DNA of 64,000 nt from Gossypium raimondii. Its lineage: Eukaryota > Streptophyta > Magnoliopsida > Malvales > Malvaceae. The translations under genes and the position numbers were made by a program. Position 1 is the stretch's first letter; each line of letters begins with the position of its first letter. The DNA lies in contig NC_068569.1 in NCBI RefSeq assembly GCF_025698545.1, positions 1,116,001 to 1,180,000 on the forward strand. Direction: 5' to 3'. The notes under the pieces were generated by a model. The model was not told where the DNA came from. It made no database searches and saw only the letters and a program-made list of their open reading frames with translations. Below, piece after piece: positions 48,419-61,351 of this stretch.

Positions 48419-51400
48419 TCAATCACTTTCTGAAAAGCTTTGAGGCTTACTGCTAGCGAAAGCCAACCAGACAATGGTACCAGTCAAGTAGAAGAATATG
48501 GATGGTGCAAATAATGACATCTGCACAGTACAAAAGTTTTATTATTATTTACAGAATTTGGGAGGGGACGGGAGAGGCATCATTTCCAGGCACAGATTCA
48601 GAAGATGAAACTTACACTCCATGAATGAGTTGAATCTAGAAGAAAACCAGTAAGGGCAACACCTACAATTCCAGGCACTGCTCCGACAGTGTTGGTAATA
48701 CCCTACGAGAAAATTTTGAAGAAAGGATCATTTAGTGTTATTCACGGAGAAGTATGCTTGAATTCAACTGTCTATGCATATGAGTATTTCTTTTTCATGC
48801 TTATCCAGTCATTTAAGACTACTGACAAACATGAGGAACAAAAAAACTAACAGAATTGGTCCATCTATTGATAATGGCACGTAATTACATGTTGACCTTA
48901 ATTTAAACATTCTTTAAATGAATTTCAAGCTCGTTAGCAACCAATTTGCAAACTTACATACCAAAAGTATACTTGCATATTCAGGTGATATATCTTGATG
49001 TGTACAATAAAGCCCTGCAAGCAATTGGGGGGTTGGGAGTTAGTACCAATACTGTATTTAGTAACCCGCAGAAAAGGCAGATCATGTAGAATAACTGTTA
49101 ATTTTCCATAACTAGAACAAGGAACTAGCTGGATTAGTCATCACCTGACAAGGCAAAACTGGAGAGAGCTAGTCCACAGGAGAGAATCCCCACAATTTCC
49201 CATGGTTGCAGTCCTAGATCTAGAGAAGATAGAATCATGCAAGTAGCAGGAGACAAAAAGGAAATTGCCTGGCAGATCTTTCTCACCTGCATGCACAAAG
49301 TTAAGGCCATTAGTAAGGTTCAAATCACAAATAAGAATAGGATCTTCTAGGTAAGCCTATTTATGTTATATACCCACTGAGGTCCTTAAAATTTAAAGCT
49401 AAAAATTCCAAGGAACAATAAAATATCACAGCTCAGCTTATACAGATTCACTCCAATGATAAACTAAGAATACATCCCATACAGATTATGGGCATGTCAT
49501 ATTATCTGTTGTAACATGAAACAACTCATTCAACAAACTCAGTGAATAATCATATAGAAAGTTATAATTCTCAGGTGTCTTCATACCGTAGTGGTCTCAA
49601 CTCCATTTGCAATTAAATTGTCAGAAAACTGTGCAGCTATGCTTGTCACAAAAACGGAAGCCAGGGGAGGAAGGATAGAAACCTGCAGTTACATAACTTA
49701 TTGTTTGTAAGAACATAAATAATTCAATATTCAGTCTGGGACAGCACAGTAACCACAATAAGAACTAGGTGTATTTGAGGTAAATATTTCACATAATTTC
49801 TGAGTTCAATATCATCATTCATAAGAGGAAACTACAGAATGGTTAGGTACAGAATTGGCTTCATCGTATTTTTTTTTCTTTTTCTTTGAAAAATATGTAC
49901 CATACATTTTCAAGCCAATACAACTGACAAGACTTGAATGCCAAAGTTATTACTCTATTCTTTTGTAAATCTACAGAAGAATGCTCTAACAGAGTATAGA
50001 ATATAGATATTTTAATGTTACCCATGCAGCTTCTCTCAAGTTCAGATTCAGCTCCTCACTGCATGTCACCCAAAACAGAAGTTAAACTTCTACATGAGTG
50101 AAATAATATAACATGAAAAAAAAATGCAATATAGTTGCTATGTTTGTACATTTATTCTTGAACATTTTAGAGAAAGTAGAATAATGAGTATCCCTGTAGG
50201 ATCATGACACACAGCAAAATTGTAGTATCCCTTAAGGCCAAAATATACAAAATTCACATTGGGATCACTTCCCTGTTGAATGCTTTTATGAAAGGGGTAA
50301 AATGCTGAGAAGCTGTGAACATACCTGAAAAAGGTAGGAAGCCAAGATAAACAAGTATAATGACCCCAACTCCCGCAAAAATGAGCATATATCATAGCCC
50401 ATACAGCTGGAAGTCGGAAAAAAGCCTTCCATGGTACATCCTATAAGACAAAAACAGATAAGAAACCAAGCATAACATGACCAAGGCCAATATAATGAAA
50501 CATTAGAAAGCTGCTACTAATAAAATGAGATTGACAATAGTTTTCAATTGAGACCATTATAAGTTAGTTTTGTGATGATAACAACAGTAGTCCACAAGAC
50601 AATTGAACTACCGATTACTCAAGGCGAAAAACTGCACACTTTTACATGACATTTTTTTTAATCATAAATCATATTTTAAGTGATAAATCTAGTAAGCATA
50701 TTCAGACACTGCCAATAACCATGAACTACATTGGTAAAGAATTCTATACCGCCTTATGGCCAGCTGCTTCAGTATGAATAGAAACGGCTCACACTTGAAC
50801 GTAAAGGTCAAAATATTGTATAATCATAAAATAATGTCAAATAAGTCCCAGGGATAGTGGTTTCAGTTGTTTTACTTAAACTGGCCAAGACAACTTAACT
50901 TGCTGCTAATGAAAGATCCACCAATATGCAAAATATTTGTTCTACAAGATTATACCGCTCAACTAAAGATACCCTGAATTATCTAAGATTTTTGATAAGT
51001 TGACTTTCAAATTGGAAAAACAGTTCATACAATCACTTAAAAAGTCTATCTATTCTTGGGTCTAGGCAGTGAGGTAAAAAAAAATGAGAGCTAGTTACAA
51101 TTTTGGCCCTATATACTAAAGGAAAATAAATCAGAAAAGCATGATTGTGTGAAAACTAAATGAGGTTAGTTTTAATGAGATTGCTTCAACTTTAATTACA
51201 CTTTCCACAATGCTTATATCGATAAAAAGCAATTAAGTGAAATGATATGTATTATAAGAAATGCAAATTTCCTAAACTTTCTTCTAAGATAATGAAAAAG
51301 AAAGAAGCATTCATTACCATGATGATATGCCAAGTTTATAATAAAAAGTCCAGCATAACATGCTGAGTTACATTCTCATGATGGGTGCAACTCTGTCTGC

Positions 51401-54400
51401 TGCATGCTTGAGTCACATATCAGAATCTTTTCCACAAACCCTAGCTACAAAAAGCATAGCACTAAAGATGCTAATCATTAATCAACTTAAACCCAACCAT
51501 GGTTGATTGAACCGAACCCAATCAATTATCATGCAAGATTCATGTAATACATAGGCTGTTTAAGTTTGCTGAATTGCTGAATGGTCAAAATGTCGGGGCA
51601 TTTGACAAACGCTATACATCCAATCATCATTACTTTACATTTTGGGTTAAGCACTAACTGATAAGGAGTAGAACCGATCAAGATATGGCTCTTAATAAGC
51701 TGGATATGCGGCCAGCATGTGTTCCACAAATCAGAACTGTTTTTCTAATGGAACTACTAGCAATTTAATATACAGTTGAAGTAAACCAAAGCACAAGTGA
51801 TCAAATAACCCAAACCAAATGAGAAAGGGTGCCTTAGACGATAAAAGTATCCACGAAAAGCTAAGGACATAAACAACCATATAACTTCAAAATACACCTT
51901 TTTTTGTGGGGAAGACAAGTTTCCATTGTCAGGGAAAGGTAACTAAGCATTAGACATCATACCTTCAGTGAGGCTCGCAACTCTTCTTGGGTGTTACTCC
52001 ATGAAGTTTTTGTCTCAGCTAATTCTTCTAGAGAATTATTCCACAACTTGTGCAGATTAGCAGATTGCAATGCTGTCATATACCAAAATTCAGGACCATT
52101 AATACATTAAAGAGGAAATCAAGGAAAAATGAAAGAGTGTGAAAGATCAAAAGTATTAACAGTGTTTAAAATAATCATTTCAGCATTATGCGATTAAATT
52201 TTACAAAACTCCACGGTTTGAGAATCTACTAATGTATTTAAGCACCTTGGAATATTTGTGAAATAATGTCACCATGTACCAGGTTTGTCCAGAGTCAACT
52301 ATATGGTTCATACTAAGGCCTTTTCTCTATTCAATACTATTTAGTTTCCACTCATGTCCTTTCGTTTTCATCTCCTGCTCTTGATCGATTACCACTATGA
52401 GGCTTTCGAGTTTTAATAGGGGCATAATGGTCTAGTAGTAGGCACTCCTAGTGTAAAATTTTGAAAAGGGGCTTCAAGTAACTTGTCCGTATGTGGCTAA
52501 AGATTGTTGAGAAGGCAGAAATAGATTAATCCTTCAATAATTCAAAAGTCAAGTACAAGTCAAATTCTATATTTGCACAGGCTTTAGATGCCTATCAGCA
52601 TTTTGTTCTTGGTACTCCGAAAAGTTGCAAACTAGAAGGAAATATGACTGTATGAGTCCTTCATTGCATCCTTAGATGGCAGTGCAGAGGTTTGACATCT
52701 CCTTCCTAATGAAAAAGCCCTTGAAACTAAATTACACTCCCTTTGAGGGCCTAGTTTCAAGTAAAGCTTGTTCAGTTGTCATTACCTATTTCTCTTCAGT
52801 TCATATTGGTGATCAAAGAGAGGTGGTGTAGTATTCGATCCTCGTCATTAAGATTTCACACATGATATCAGAAACAGTATTAGACATGTCAGACTGGGAC
52901 AACCTTAAAATCAAGTAACTTCCAGGTCTTTCTTTCTTCATTTCCTTTTCCTATATGATACCCAGGGTAAAGATAGAGTAGCCAGTGAAACAAATTTCAA
53001 ATTATTATCTTATGTCTCCATCCATTTGCAAAGAGTTTCTCCTGTGAATGTGGAGCACAATCTCAAATCATTCACAATCATGAGCTGATATTCCTAGCAG
53101 AGGTTGTAGTCTTTGGGCCATGTGATAAGGCTTTTTGTTGAAGTGCATAGATGGATATTCTGGTAATAGAATGAATACATAACGGTAGCGGCCTTAACAA
53201 TTGTGCAAATATCCATGATGAAGGAAAAGAGTCTTTATTCTTAGCAGTGCCAGCAGCATTCCGTTGAAATGTCGGATGCAGTGCACTTTGACCAATGTGA
53301 TTGATGAGACAATTCACAAAATAGCATATTGCATCCATAGTGGTGACAGCTACAATGGAGAAGTTGAAGGGGACAGCAAGAGTAATATTTTCAACAAGGG
53401 TCAGATACTTAACCAATGTAAGGGGTTAAAGATGAGCTAAATATAGAAGTTAAATCATATATCTTCCAAGTATCCATCAGCAGTTCACCAACCAATATAG
53501 TAATTTCTAGTTAGTTACAAATGAACGTAGAAACAATTTATTAGTGCTATTGAAGAATAGAAGTACCATTATCTTAAATAGATCAGGAAAATGCTCATCA
53601 TTTCATTATCCATATGATAAAAAAACAAAAACAAAAGCAATTCACTTTGTCAAATAAACAATATGAACTTAAATAGGGAATGGATGCTTACGTGCAACAT
53701 GCTCAACTTCAACTGCATCTGAAGCTCGCCCTTCTCCAAGAAAATGAAATCCCAAATACCTTCAATATTTTGGTCAAAAGGTTCAAGTCAAATTTCCATT
53801 CCATCATTGAACTAAATATTCAAAATAAAAAACCCTAAAAATTAGATTGCCTAAGAACTCTCTGAATCCAGATTCTTGGAACAAAGAAAACCCAACTTTT
53901 GACTTTTATATTTAAGAAAAGATGTTCTCCTATATCTTTGCATATTGCACAGACAGAAAGAGCACCTACTCTAAACCAGAAGTAACATATTTGTAATTTT
54001 AAAGATAGTAACATACCACCATATCCCCAGAAAGCCAAATAAATAAAATACGGATTCCCACCCAAGGTTTTGGATGAGCGTCGGAGCTACAAGAAGCCTG
54101 CAACATTTTCAAACAAAGAAAAGATGACAAAAATTAAATTGAACACTCATTTAACCCAACTGACTGCATTCAACAAACAGAATTGTTGATGGTACAGTTA
54201 AAACAGAAAAAACAATTTGATGGCTATCCACTAGCTTTAGTGTGCTAATACAAAAATTAGTTTCTAGTTATGCATATGCTGATCACTATTAAAAAATGGG
54301 CCTCTGGCAGCAATGAGATTCTATACATCCCAAAAATATAGTTCTAAAAGGATGTGAAAGAAAAAAAAAAAAAAAACCTTTCATCAGCTTAAGAAGGTGG

Positions 54401-57360
54401 ATTCTTGTTCTTCACAACACTCTAAATAAGGACAGATTTTTCCACTTTTTCTTCGAATTTAACCTACTTTTTTGCACGCCTGCAATTATTTTTTTTTCTG
54501 TTATCTCGATGAGGGGCATTACTCAATTGATTGGATGTTCCCCTTAGAAAAAAATGTGAAGATACATTTTTGCACGTGTTGAAGTAAAAATTAAGCAATC
54601 TTTTTGGGTCCATAACATGCATCACTTAGTTGAGCATTAATATGTATTTACCTACTTAGCATAAGACTCCAAGAAAACGTACCCTGTAACACTTCCTACA
54701 CTTAACCCACCAAAGACAAATGATACAGCCCTGGACCGCTCTTCCAAAGGTATTGACCTGCATGTTGTGTTGGACAATATCAACAAAAGGAAACAAGATA
54801 GTTATGGTTAGTTATTTGGGGATGAACTATATCACAAAAAGTGCACTGCAGCAGAAGATATCCCTATGCTACAAGGTCAGATGAAAATATTAGATTCAAA
54901 TTGCTTTCTAGTTTTGGAACACTATAAAAGTTAATCTGCAATTCTGCATCTCCAAGTGTAATTAGGTAAGTAAAGCAAAAGAAATTTCTTCCCACAAGAC
55001 AGGGGTACTTGATTCTTATCCTCCTGACCTGGAAATCAATCTCCCAAGGATTTATATGAACAATATAAGGTTTTAATGATATATATAGCAGGTACATGAC
55101 CATATATATGTGTATAAATATAAATGCCTGGGTGACTTATGGATCTGTAATGGATTTACAGCGGTTGTTGAGAGATCTAAAACTTGAAAAGAATTCGACT
55201 TAATATAAAAATGGGGTAATAGAGTTTCAAAGAGGACACTGGACTTGAGATCTCATCAAACAGTGTCCACAAAAACCAATCGACATAAGCATACAGATAA
55301 ATTTGTATGTATATGATTTTACTAAAATATTAGCCAATAAACTCCAGTTTCAGCATGAATTATGCTAAACAATTTCTAGGGAAGCCTTCCATAACCCATC
55401 CTTTTTTGTTAACTAAAATTACAAGGGGAAAAGGAGAACTGAAATGTGATGGTAGTAAAACCATGGCCAGGAAGTTTCAATTGACCAATGTACTGCATGT
55501 AGACAACTTGATACAACAAATTAAAAGTATAAATTTTGGGCAAATCTGCCATTTAAGGTTACTGGTTTGGTATTAGCAATTGTCATAAAACAACAAGCTC
55601 ATTGCTCTTAGAGTATGGATGTCACACATGCCTGGCAATAAGGTCTGTTGCAGCTGACGGAGAAACACCTTCTCCTATCCCTACCTAGATTTACAAAAAA
55701 GGCGATTCATTTCAGAGTTGAGGCATACTAATTAGCATTTAACAAAAGAAGCTCCAGCATAATCGCAAAAACAATCATAAACATATCAATGAGCAATACA
55801 TTAAACATCTGAACAGCTTGAGTGACACTTTATAATCAATGATATAATAATATAATCCAAGGTTCAGTATCTGAACACTTTTAGTTAAAAAATCAAGGGA
55901 TTTAAATAAATGAAATAGTAATCCAGGCAATAACTAGATAATGAAAATTGAAGGAAAAAAAAAGGAAAAAAAAGCCTACATACCAAAACCCTAGACAAAA
56001 GTAGTCCAGGCATGAATCCAGCTAGAATAGGAACAAGTGCTGTAGCCAAGGACCAAGCCAGTACTCCAATCTCAAGAACTTTTCTGCATCAATAAGAAGC
56101 TGGCAGGTAATAAGAAGTATATATGGGACTGTATCAAAAAATTAAATTCGTTGTCCTTCAATAATCCCTGGAAGGCATCTTTTTTAAGATCAAACAAATG
56201 ACAGTTTATTTGGACACGGTTTATTTCAACAGTTAGAATCTAGAGCCATAGACATCTTAGATGTTATATAATGAGGATCACTTTCCTTAACACTTTTGAA
56301 TGGATGATTGAGAAAGAGCCCCATATATGGAGATGCTCTTGACTATTCGTTAATTCTAAATCATCATGCATATGAAAGATTGCAGATTTGAACTAAACAG
56401 TCAAAGACTTAAAAAACTAACCTTCCACCAAAAAGCTTCGAAAGCCAACCCCCGGGCAATTGACTCAATGCATAACCCCAGAAGAACGATGATTGCACTA
56501 CTCCAGCTACTGATGAATTCCACCCGAATTGATGTGACATTGGAATTATAGCAACACTCAAGTTCACCTATCCCATTTAACAAACTCAACAAAATTAGTT
56601 CAACCTAAACATAAAAGTAAATAATGAAGACTCCAAGTGGTTGCTACATAAACTTTTTTGCTATTTGCTTTTACTTCCAAAATCAGTTGCTAAAAAGAAA
56701 AATTCATAATTGATTAAAAATTCCAAAATGATTAAAATTAGCCCCAAAGTTCTATAAGGAACAAAACACCAACATGGAGTTTTATGGAGGACATCATGCG
56801 TCACTGCAATAAAATTACATGTCTTAGAAAGACAATTACTTTGGCATCAAAAGGACAACTTTAACTTCATAAGTATATCTTACGAAGTTATGAACTACAA
56901 ACGGTTTGTCAAATTGTCTAAGAGACCAGAAACAAAGCAAAAGAAATCAAGAACCAACCTTATCCATGTTGCAAATAACAAAGGCAAGTGAAGTGGTACC
57001 AATCAGCTTATATCTCTGAGGAATATTCTTCCATGGAGGCCAAACCAAATCAAAACCAGCTTCTTTAGACGCATTCTCCCGACCCAAACCTGTCTTTCTA
57101 TCCAGTTCCTCAACACGTACCCCATTTACTAACCCGCCACTGCTAGCACCACCACCAACCTTTTCTATCTCGCCTTTAACATTCTCTTTCTCCTTGATAC
57201 TACATAAAACTTCGAAATTCAATCGATGCTTTGAAGGACTTAACTGCAACTGAAGATTCTTCCGTGAAGTTCTGTTTAAAAGGATTGAACTTTGGGAAGT
57301 GCTGGTATTATGAGAAAGAAAACAGAAGTTATTATCTAACCGGGTGGTGAACTTTGCCAT
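48419..57360 (-). CDS. Plastid-type anion / phosphate transporter (PHT4/ANTR family)
   Basis: Fifteen minus-strand exons give 555 residues in one frame: 57360-56959, 56567-56422, 56083-55984, 55684-55632, 54757-54683, 54097-54017, 53759-53692, 52072-51963, 50440-50325, 50058-50022, 49682-49587, 49286-49145, 49014-48962, 48702-48616, 48520-48419. The intron after exon 4 begins with GC; the rest are GT-AG. Residues 1 to about 100 are Ser/Thr/Asn/Lys-rich and look like a chloroplast transit peptide. The MFS body then starts (PQRYKLIGTTSLAFVICNMD, VNLSVAIIPMSHQFGW, SSFFWGYALSQLPGGWLSKL, GIGEGVSPSAATDLIAR). The second half has AHFCGSWGHYTCLSWLPTFF and GLYCTHQDISPEYASILLGI, both typical of the SLC17-related PHT4/ANTR proteins. 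These move inorganic phosphate or related anions across plastid membranes. The exact family member is not assigned. Confidence 0.9.
52073..53691 (-). other. Long intron 7 of the anion transporter, with an open frame
   Basis: This 1.6 kb intron holds a minus-strand open frame at 53416-53078 (112 codons), on the same strand as the host gene. It has no domain I recognise and no matching splice phase, so I do not call it an exon. It may be a retroelement or gene fragment. The next intron (50441-51962) is similarly long and shows nothing coding. Confidence 0.35.
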
Positions 57361-59239
57361 CTCTGTGTCTTTTCGTGTGTCTAAGAAACTGAGTTTAAGG
57401 ATCCATGGTGAAAGTTGAAAGTGTAAATGATTAGGAAGGGAAGAAAAGAGAACGTGTTTTGGTAAACTTGGTTAAAACGAAAGGTGAGAGGACTTGAGGA
57501 GGCCACGAGGGAATGGATTTGTGGCCTGGGATTTGGCTTAAAATGGCATCTTTTGGAATATTTGGTTCTTGTGTTAAGTTTCATAGATTCGTGAAATCTG
57601 AGACATTGTACACTTGCCTTCTTCTGATTCGTCCTGGTGCCCGGTTTGCAAAAAGATGTAAATCATTAAAAATTAGTCATATTTACCATTAAAAAAATTA
57701 CAATGTGGTTGCTAATATTTTTATTTTTTTAACAACCAACTGTTAAAATCATTCCTTTTTAGTTGATATAATAATAACTTTATTTTTCTATTTTTATGTT
57801 TTATATCAATAAAAATTTATTTAAAACTCAATTTTATTTAAAAATATAAAAATATAAAAATTAAAATCTCAAAAATTTGTTATTAAAAATTAATTTAAAA
57901 TAAAATAAAATAAAGTTAAATCATGAATATTTCTTAAAACCAAATTAATAATATATCGAACTCAAATTCCATGCCCTTCAAGAATATTCAAAACAATATT
58001 ACAAGTATTGTGAAATTGACTTTGATGTAAATTTTTTAGCCAAAAAATATAAAATATACCACAAAATTTTTTGTTTCAATTGAAATCAAATTTTGATTTC
58101 ATTTAAATTATTTTTCAAAACTTGAATTGTAAAAACAAAATATAATTTGAAATTATTTTTCTTATAATGAAAAAGCCATATCAAGATTCTTTTATTTTTT
58201 TATTATTGAAGAATGGGTATTGGATATCTCTGTATAAATAATACAGAGAGAAATTTGGAAGGTTTAAAAAATCCTTATTTTCTCCCACTTTATCTATTTT
58301 TGAATTTTTATTTCCTTTTATTTAAATTTTAACTTTTCTAAAATTTTGAAGAAATTTAATCTTTTATCATTTTATATATAATTAGGGTCAAATCGACAAA
58401 AAATATAAAAATTGAGTATTAAAATTATTATACCGACTAAAAAGTGCGACTTAACAACGGGTAAAAACAATTTCAAAAAGTTAATGATCAAATTGTAATT
58501 TTTTTGAGTTAAATAACTAAAACAAAAATTTACCCATAATTTAATGATTAATAATGTAATTTACCCTAAAAAATTCTTAGTTATGCGTAGTAGGATAAAA
58601 ACATGAATTACGAAATCTACTATCTGTAAGAACTATGAACTGTGCTTCGCTTTGATTTTAATTACTATTGAGTAATTATAGGTCGCAAGTCATATTCGCA
58701 AAACAGTTCGTTTTCTTACGACAAAGTGGTTGCATTTGATAATATTGACAAGATAAATTCCTTATTTGAACAATTTCTTAAACTGATGATAAATGTTGGG
58801 TTAGCAGAAGCAAATATGAAGAAGCTCCATTAATACATGCTTTTTGGGTTAAGTTGAATGAACGGCCAAACTCTTATATTTCCTTTTATTCCGAAACCAT
58901 GAATCAATCATCTGCAATTGGATTGATCTTTTCTTGTACAAGAAACCATGCAATGCATGAACCCAAACCAGTCAATGCTACAGTGTAGTTTGATTCGTTG
59001 CCATCTTGTAATAAATTTCAGGGTCTACAGTCCAAACCACAAGACCGCATAACTTTGGCATTTATCATAATTCATAATCACACCACAGCTACCAACTGTT
59101 TTATAACACCATTTACCCGACTCGGTTGCCAAGTCAAGCTATCAGGATATCAAATTCGTTACCGGAGCAAGTACGATAATAACAATCAATAGAACAATCA
59201 TAATGCATAAAAATATGATTTTCTAGCTTAAAACAAACT
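57361..59239. other. Upstream flank of the anion transporter
   Basis: 57361-57600 likely contains the leader and promoter of the minus-strand transporter gene. The rest is AT-rich with no gene. Phrases near 58440-58570 (gttaatgatcaaattgtaat, taatgtaatttacccta) look like the end of another small MITE, but the partner end is not clear. Confidence 0.3.
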
Positions 59240-61330
59240 TTCGAAAGCTTTTTAAGTAGTCAAAACTTGATTAGGAATAAAAGAGTAAAGACTCAAGCTA
59301 CTAGAAGCTTGTCGGGACTTTAGATTCCCCACGTCACGACGTGACATAGCTCGTCACGACCTCGAGAAATTCCTCATCGCGACATGACTCTTTGACTTGA
59401 GTTCATCACGACTATAACATCCCGACGTCACAACGTCGACCCTGCAACTTCAAACCCTACACATTTAGCTCCCTAACCACCTTAAACCACTTCCAAAATT
59501 TATATCCCTTTCAAACAATCAATAACACAATACAAATATACCTTCTATCAACCTTAAGGATTACTCAAATTATCAAGAAACAACTTTAAACCATCCAAAA
59601 TACAAAGTATAAAATGAAGATCATTATCCAACAATTTCATCCTTTAGTTTATATATATATACATATATATATATAATATTCTCAATGAAGTCCTATGTAC
59701 ATACTAAATTTATACTCGAAATTTAAATTTATACTTCCTCTCCAAGGCTTGAGATGTGATGAGATAAGTTGGAGACAATCTTCACCTTCTAACTTCAAGA
59801 AGAATCTTCACCTATGCGTTTAAAAGAGCTTAGTAAATATATCAAGAGTTATACGATATATTTAAATTTTATTTCTTATATATTAATTATGAATAAATAT
59901 ACAAATGTGATTATATAGAATACTAGCTAGCGTTAATCTCTAACCTCATGCACAAATTTGTTTAAAAAAAAAACTACAATTAAATGTCAATTCACACCAG
60001 ACAAGCCACTTACCTTTACTATTTAATATACACTTGCCTTTTTAATTCAATTGTCCAATTGTAAGTTTAATAGAACATAATAGGATATACAGGAATGTCG
60101 ATAAGATGCACCGAAGTGCCATTATTCTTCGCACAACCATGCGGATATCACTTTGCACCGAAGTGCCACTCACTTGCACAGTAAATAACTTGCCATTTAT
60201 ATTCTACTAATTCTCATTTTGTCTACTTGAACATATAACATATACATTTTCACTACATTTACTCAACAATTAAAAAAAAAACAATTCAATCGTTACTATT
60301 TTTATGATTTAGTCCCTTTTTATATAAAATAAAAATCATAAATATTCGCTTAACATTTATTACATCATCGTCTAACATCTCACTCAAATGCTTCATATTT
60401 AATTATATATGTATCACCAATTTAAACTTTTCACTATCTACAATTTAGTCATTTTCAATAAATTCACCATACACATTTTCAATTCACTTTAAAAAGTTTG
60501 ATGTTCCAAACTATCATTTTCAAGTACTAGTATATATCCTATGAATATTACTAAAACAAACTATTAAGTTTTTATTTAGGGTTTGAATTATACAATGTGA
60601 AATTCTTGATATACTTATAACAAAATCCTTCACTCCTTTGCTATTTCTTTACCCTTATAATTCTAATTTCATCTTCACTTTTTTTCTCCTTCTCGCAATA
60701 CATATATAATATTTAATATCAAAACAAAAATCACACACTATTTCCATTAATTTTGATAAAGTAAATATAAATCCCTAGCTCTTTCTTTTCTCTCTTCAAG
60801 AATATATTCTAGCTAGCTCCTCAAAAAAAAAAAACCTAGCTTGCCATGAAGATTCTCTTATGATTTCCTTTAAAATTTATGAAGAAATTTTAGAGTTTAA
60901 AGCCTGGAAATAGTTGAAAATGGTGAGGGACTAAAATGAAAGAAATGAAAACTTGAGAAAATGGAGAGAGGGAGACGTGAAAGGAAAGCTAGAGAAGATG
61001 ACGATTTATTTTTCCTTCATCTTTCATTTTTCTACAACTTCTTATCAAAATATCTCCCATCATCTTTTTTTTAAATATTTAATTAATCAAATCATAATCA
61101 TTAGAAATGAATGGTACAATGGTAGCCATTTAATCAATTTATCCTTTTAAGTCCTTCCTCTTTTTCATTTATTTAATCTAGTATTTTCTTATTCCAATTT
61201 TTATATTATAACCCAACTCTTCTCACACCTTTACAATTTAATATATTCTTTAAATAATTTTCCTACTTTCAAAAGTCTTCCTAATTTCCTATAATAGTCA
61301 ATTACTTTCTTCACTAAAATTAATAATTTT
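59240..61330 (-). mobile_element. Probable LTR-retrotransposon remnant, non-coding
   Basis: 59325-59450 holds a cluster of TCACGAC / TCGCGAC motifs (cgtcacgacgtgacatag, tcgtcacgacctcgag, catcgcgacatgac, catcacgactat). 60108-60121 and 60155-60168 are identical 14-mers, gcaccgaagtgcca. 60600-61000 has the purine/pyrimidine-skewed, start-of-transcript style common in plant Ty3/Gypsy LTRs. No gag or pol frame, and no paired LTR ends or target-site duplication could be fixed. The assignment is inference from sequence style. A TA microsatellite lies at 59650-59676. Confidence 0.35.
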
Positions 61331-61351
61331 TATTATTGTCTACTCCGAAAT

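Noticed and set aside
48181-48456. Plus-strand open frame of 91 codons
   Set aside because: It overlaps the final exon of the minus-strand anion transporter; the minus-strand reading matches the family.
52420-52460. Phrase ggggcataatggtctagtagtagg considered as a tRNA-like sequence
   Set aside because: No cloverleaf, no TTC-type B box and no acceptor stem can be drawn.
59650-59676. TA-rich stretch considered as a transposon target or promoter
   Set aside because: It is a simple microsatellite with no associated element ends or transcript.
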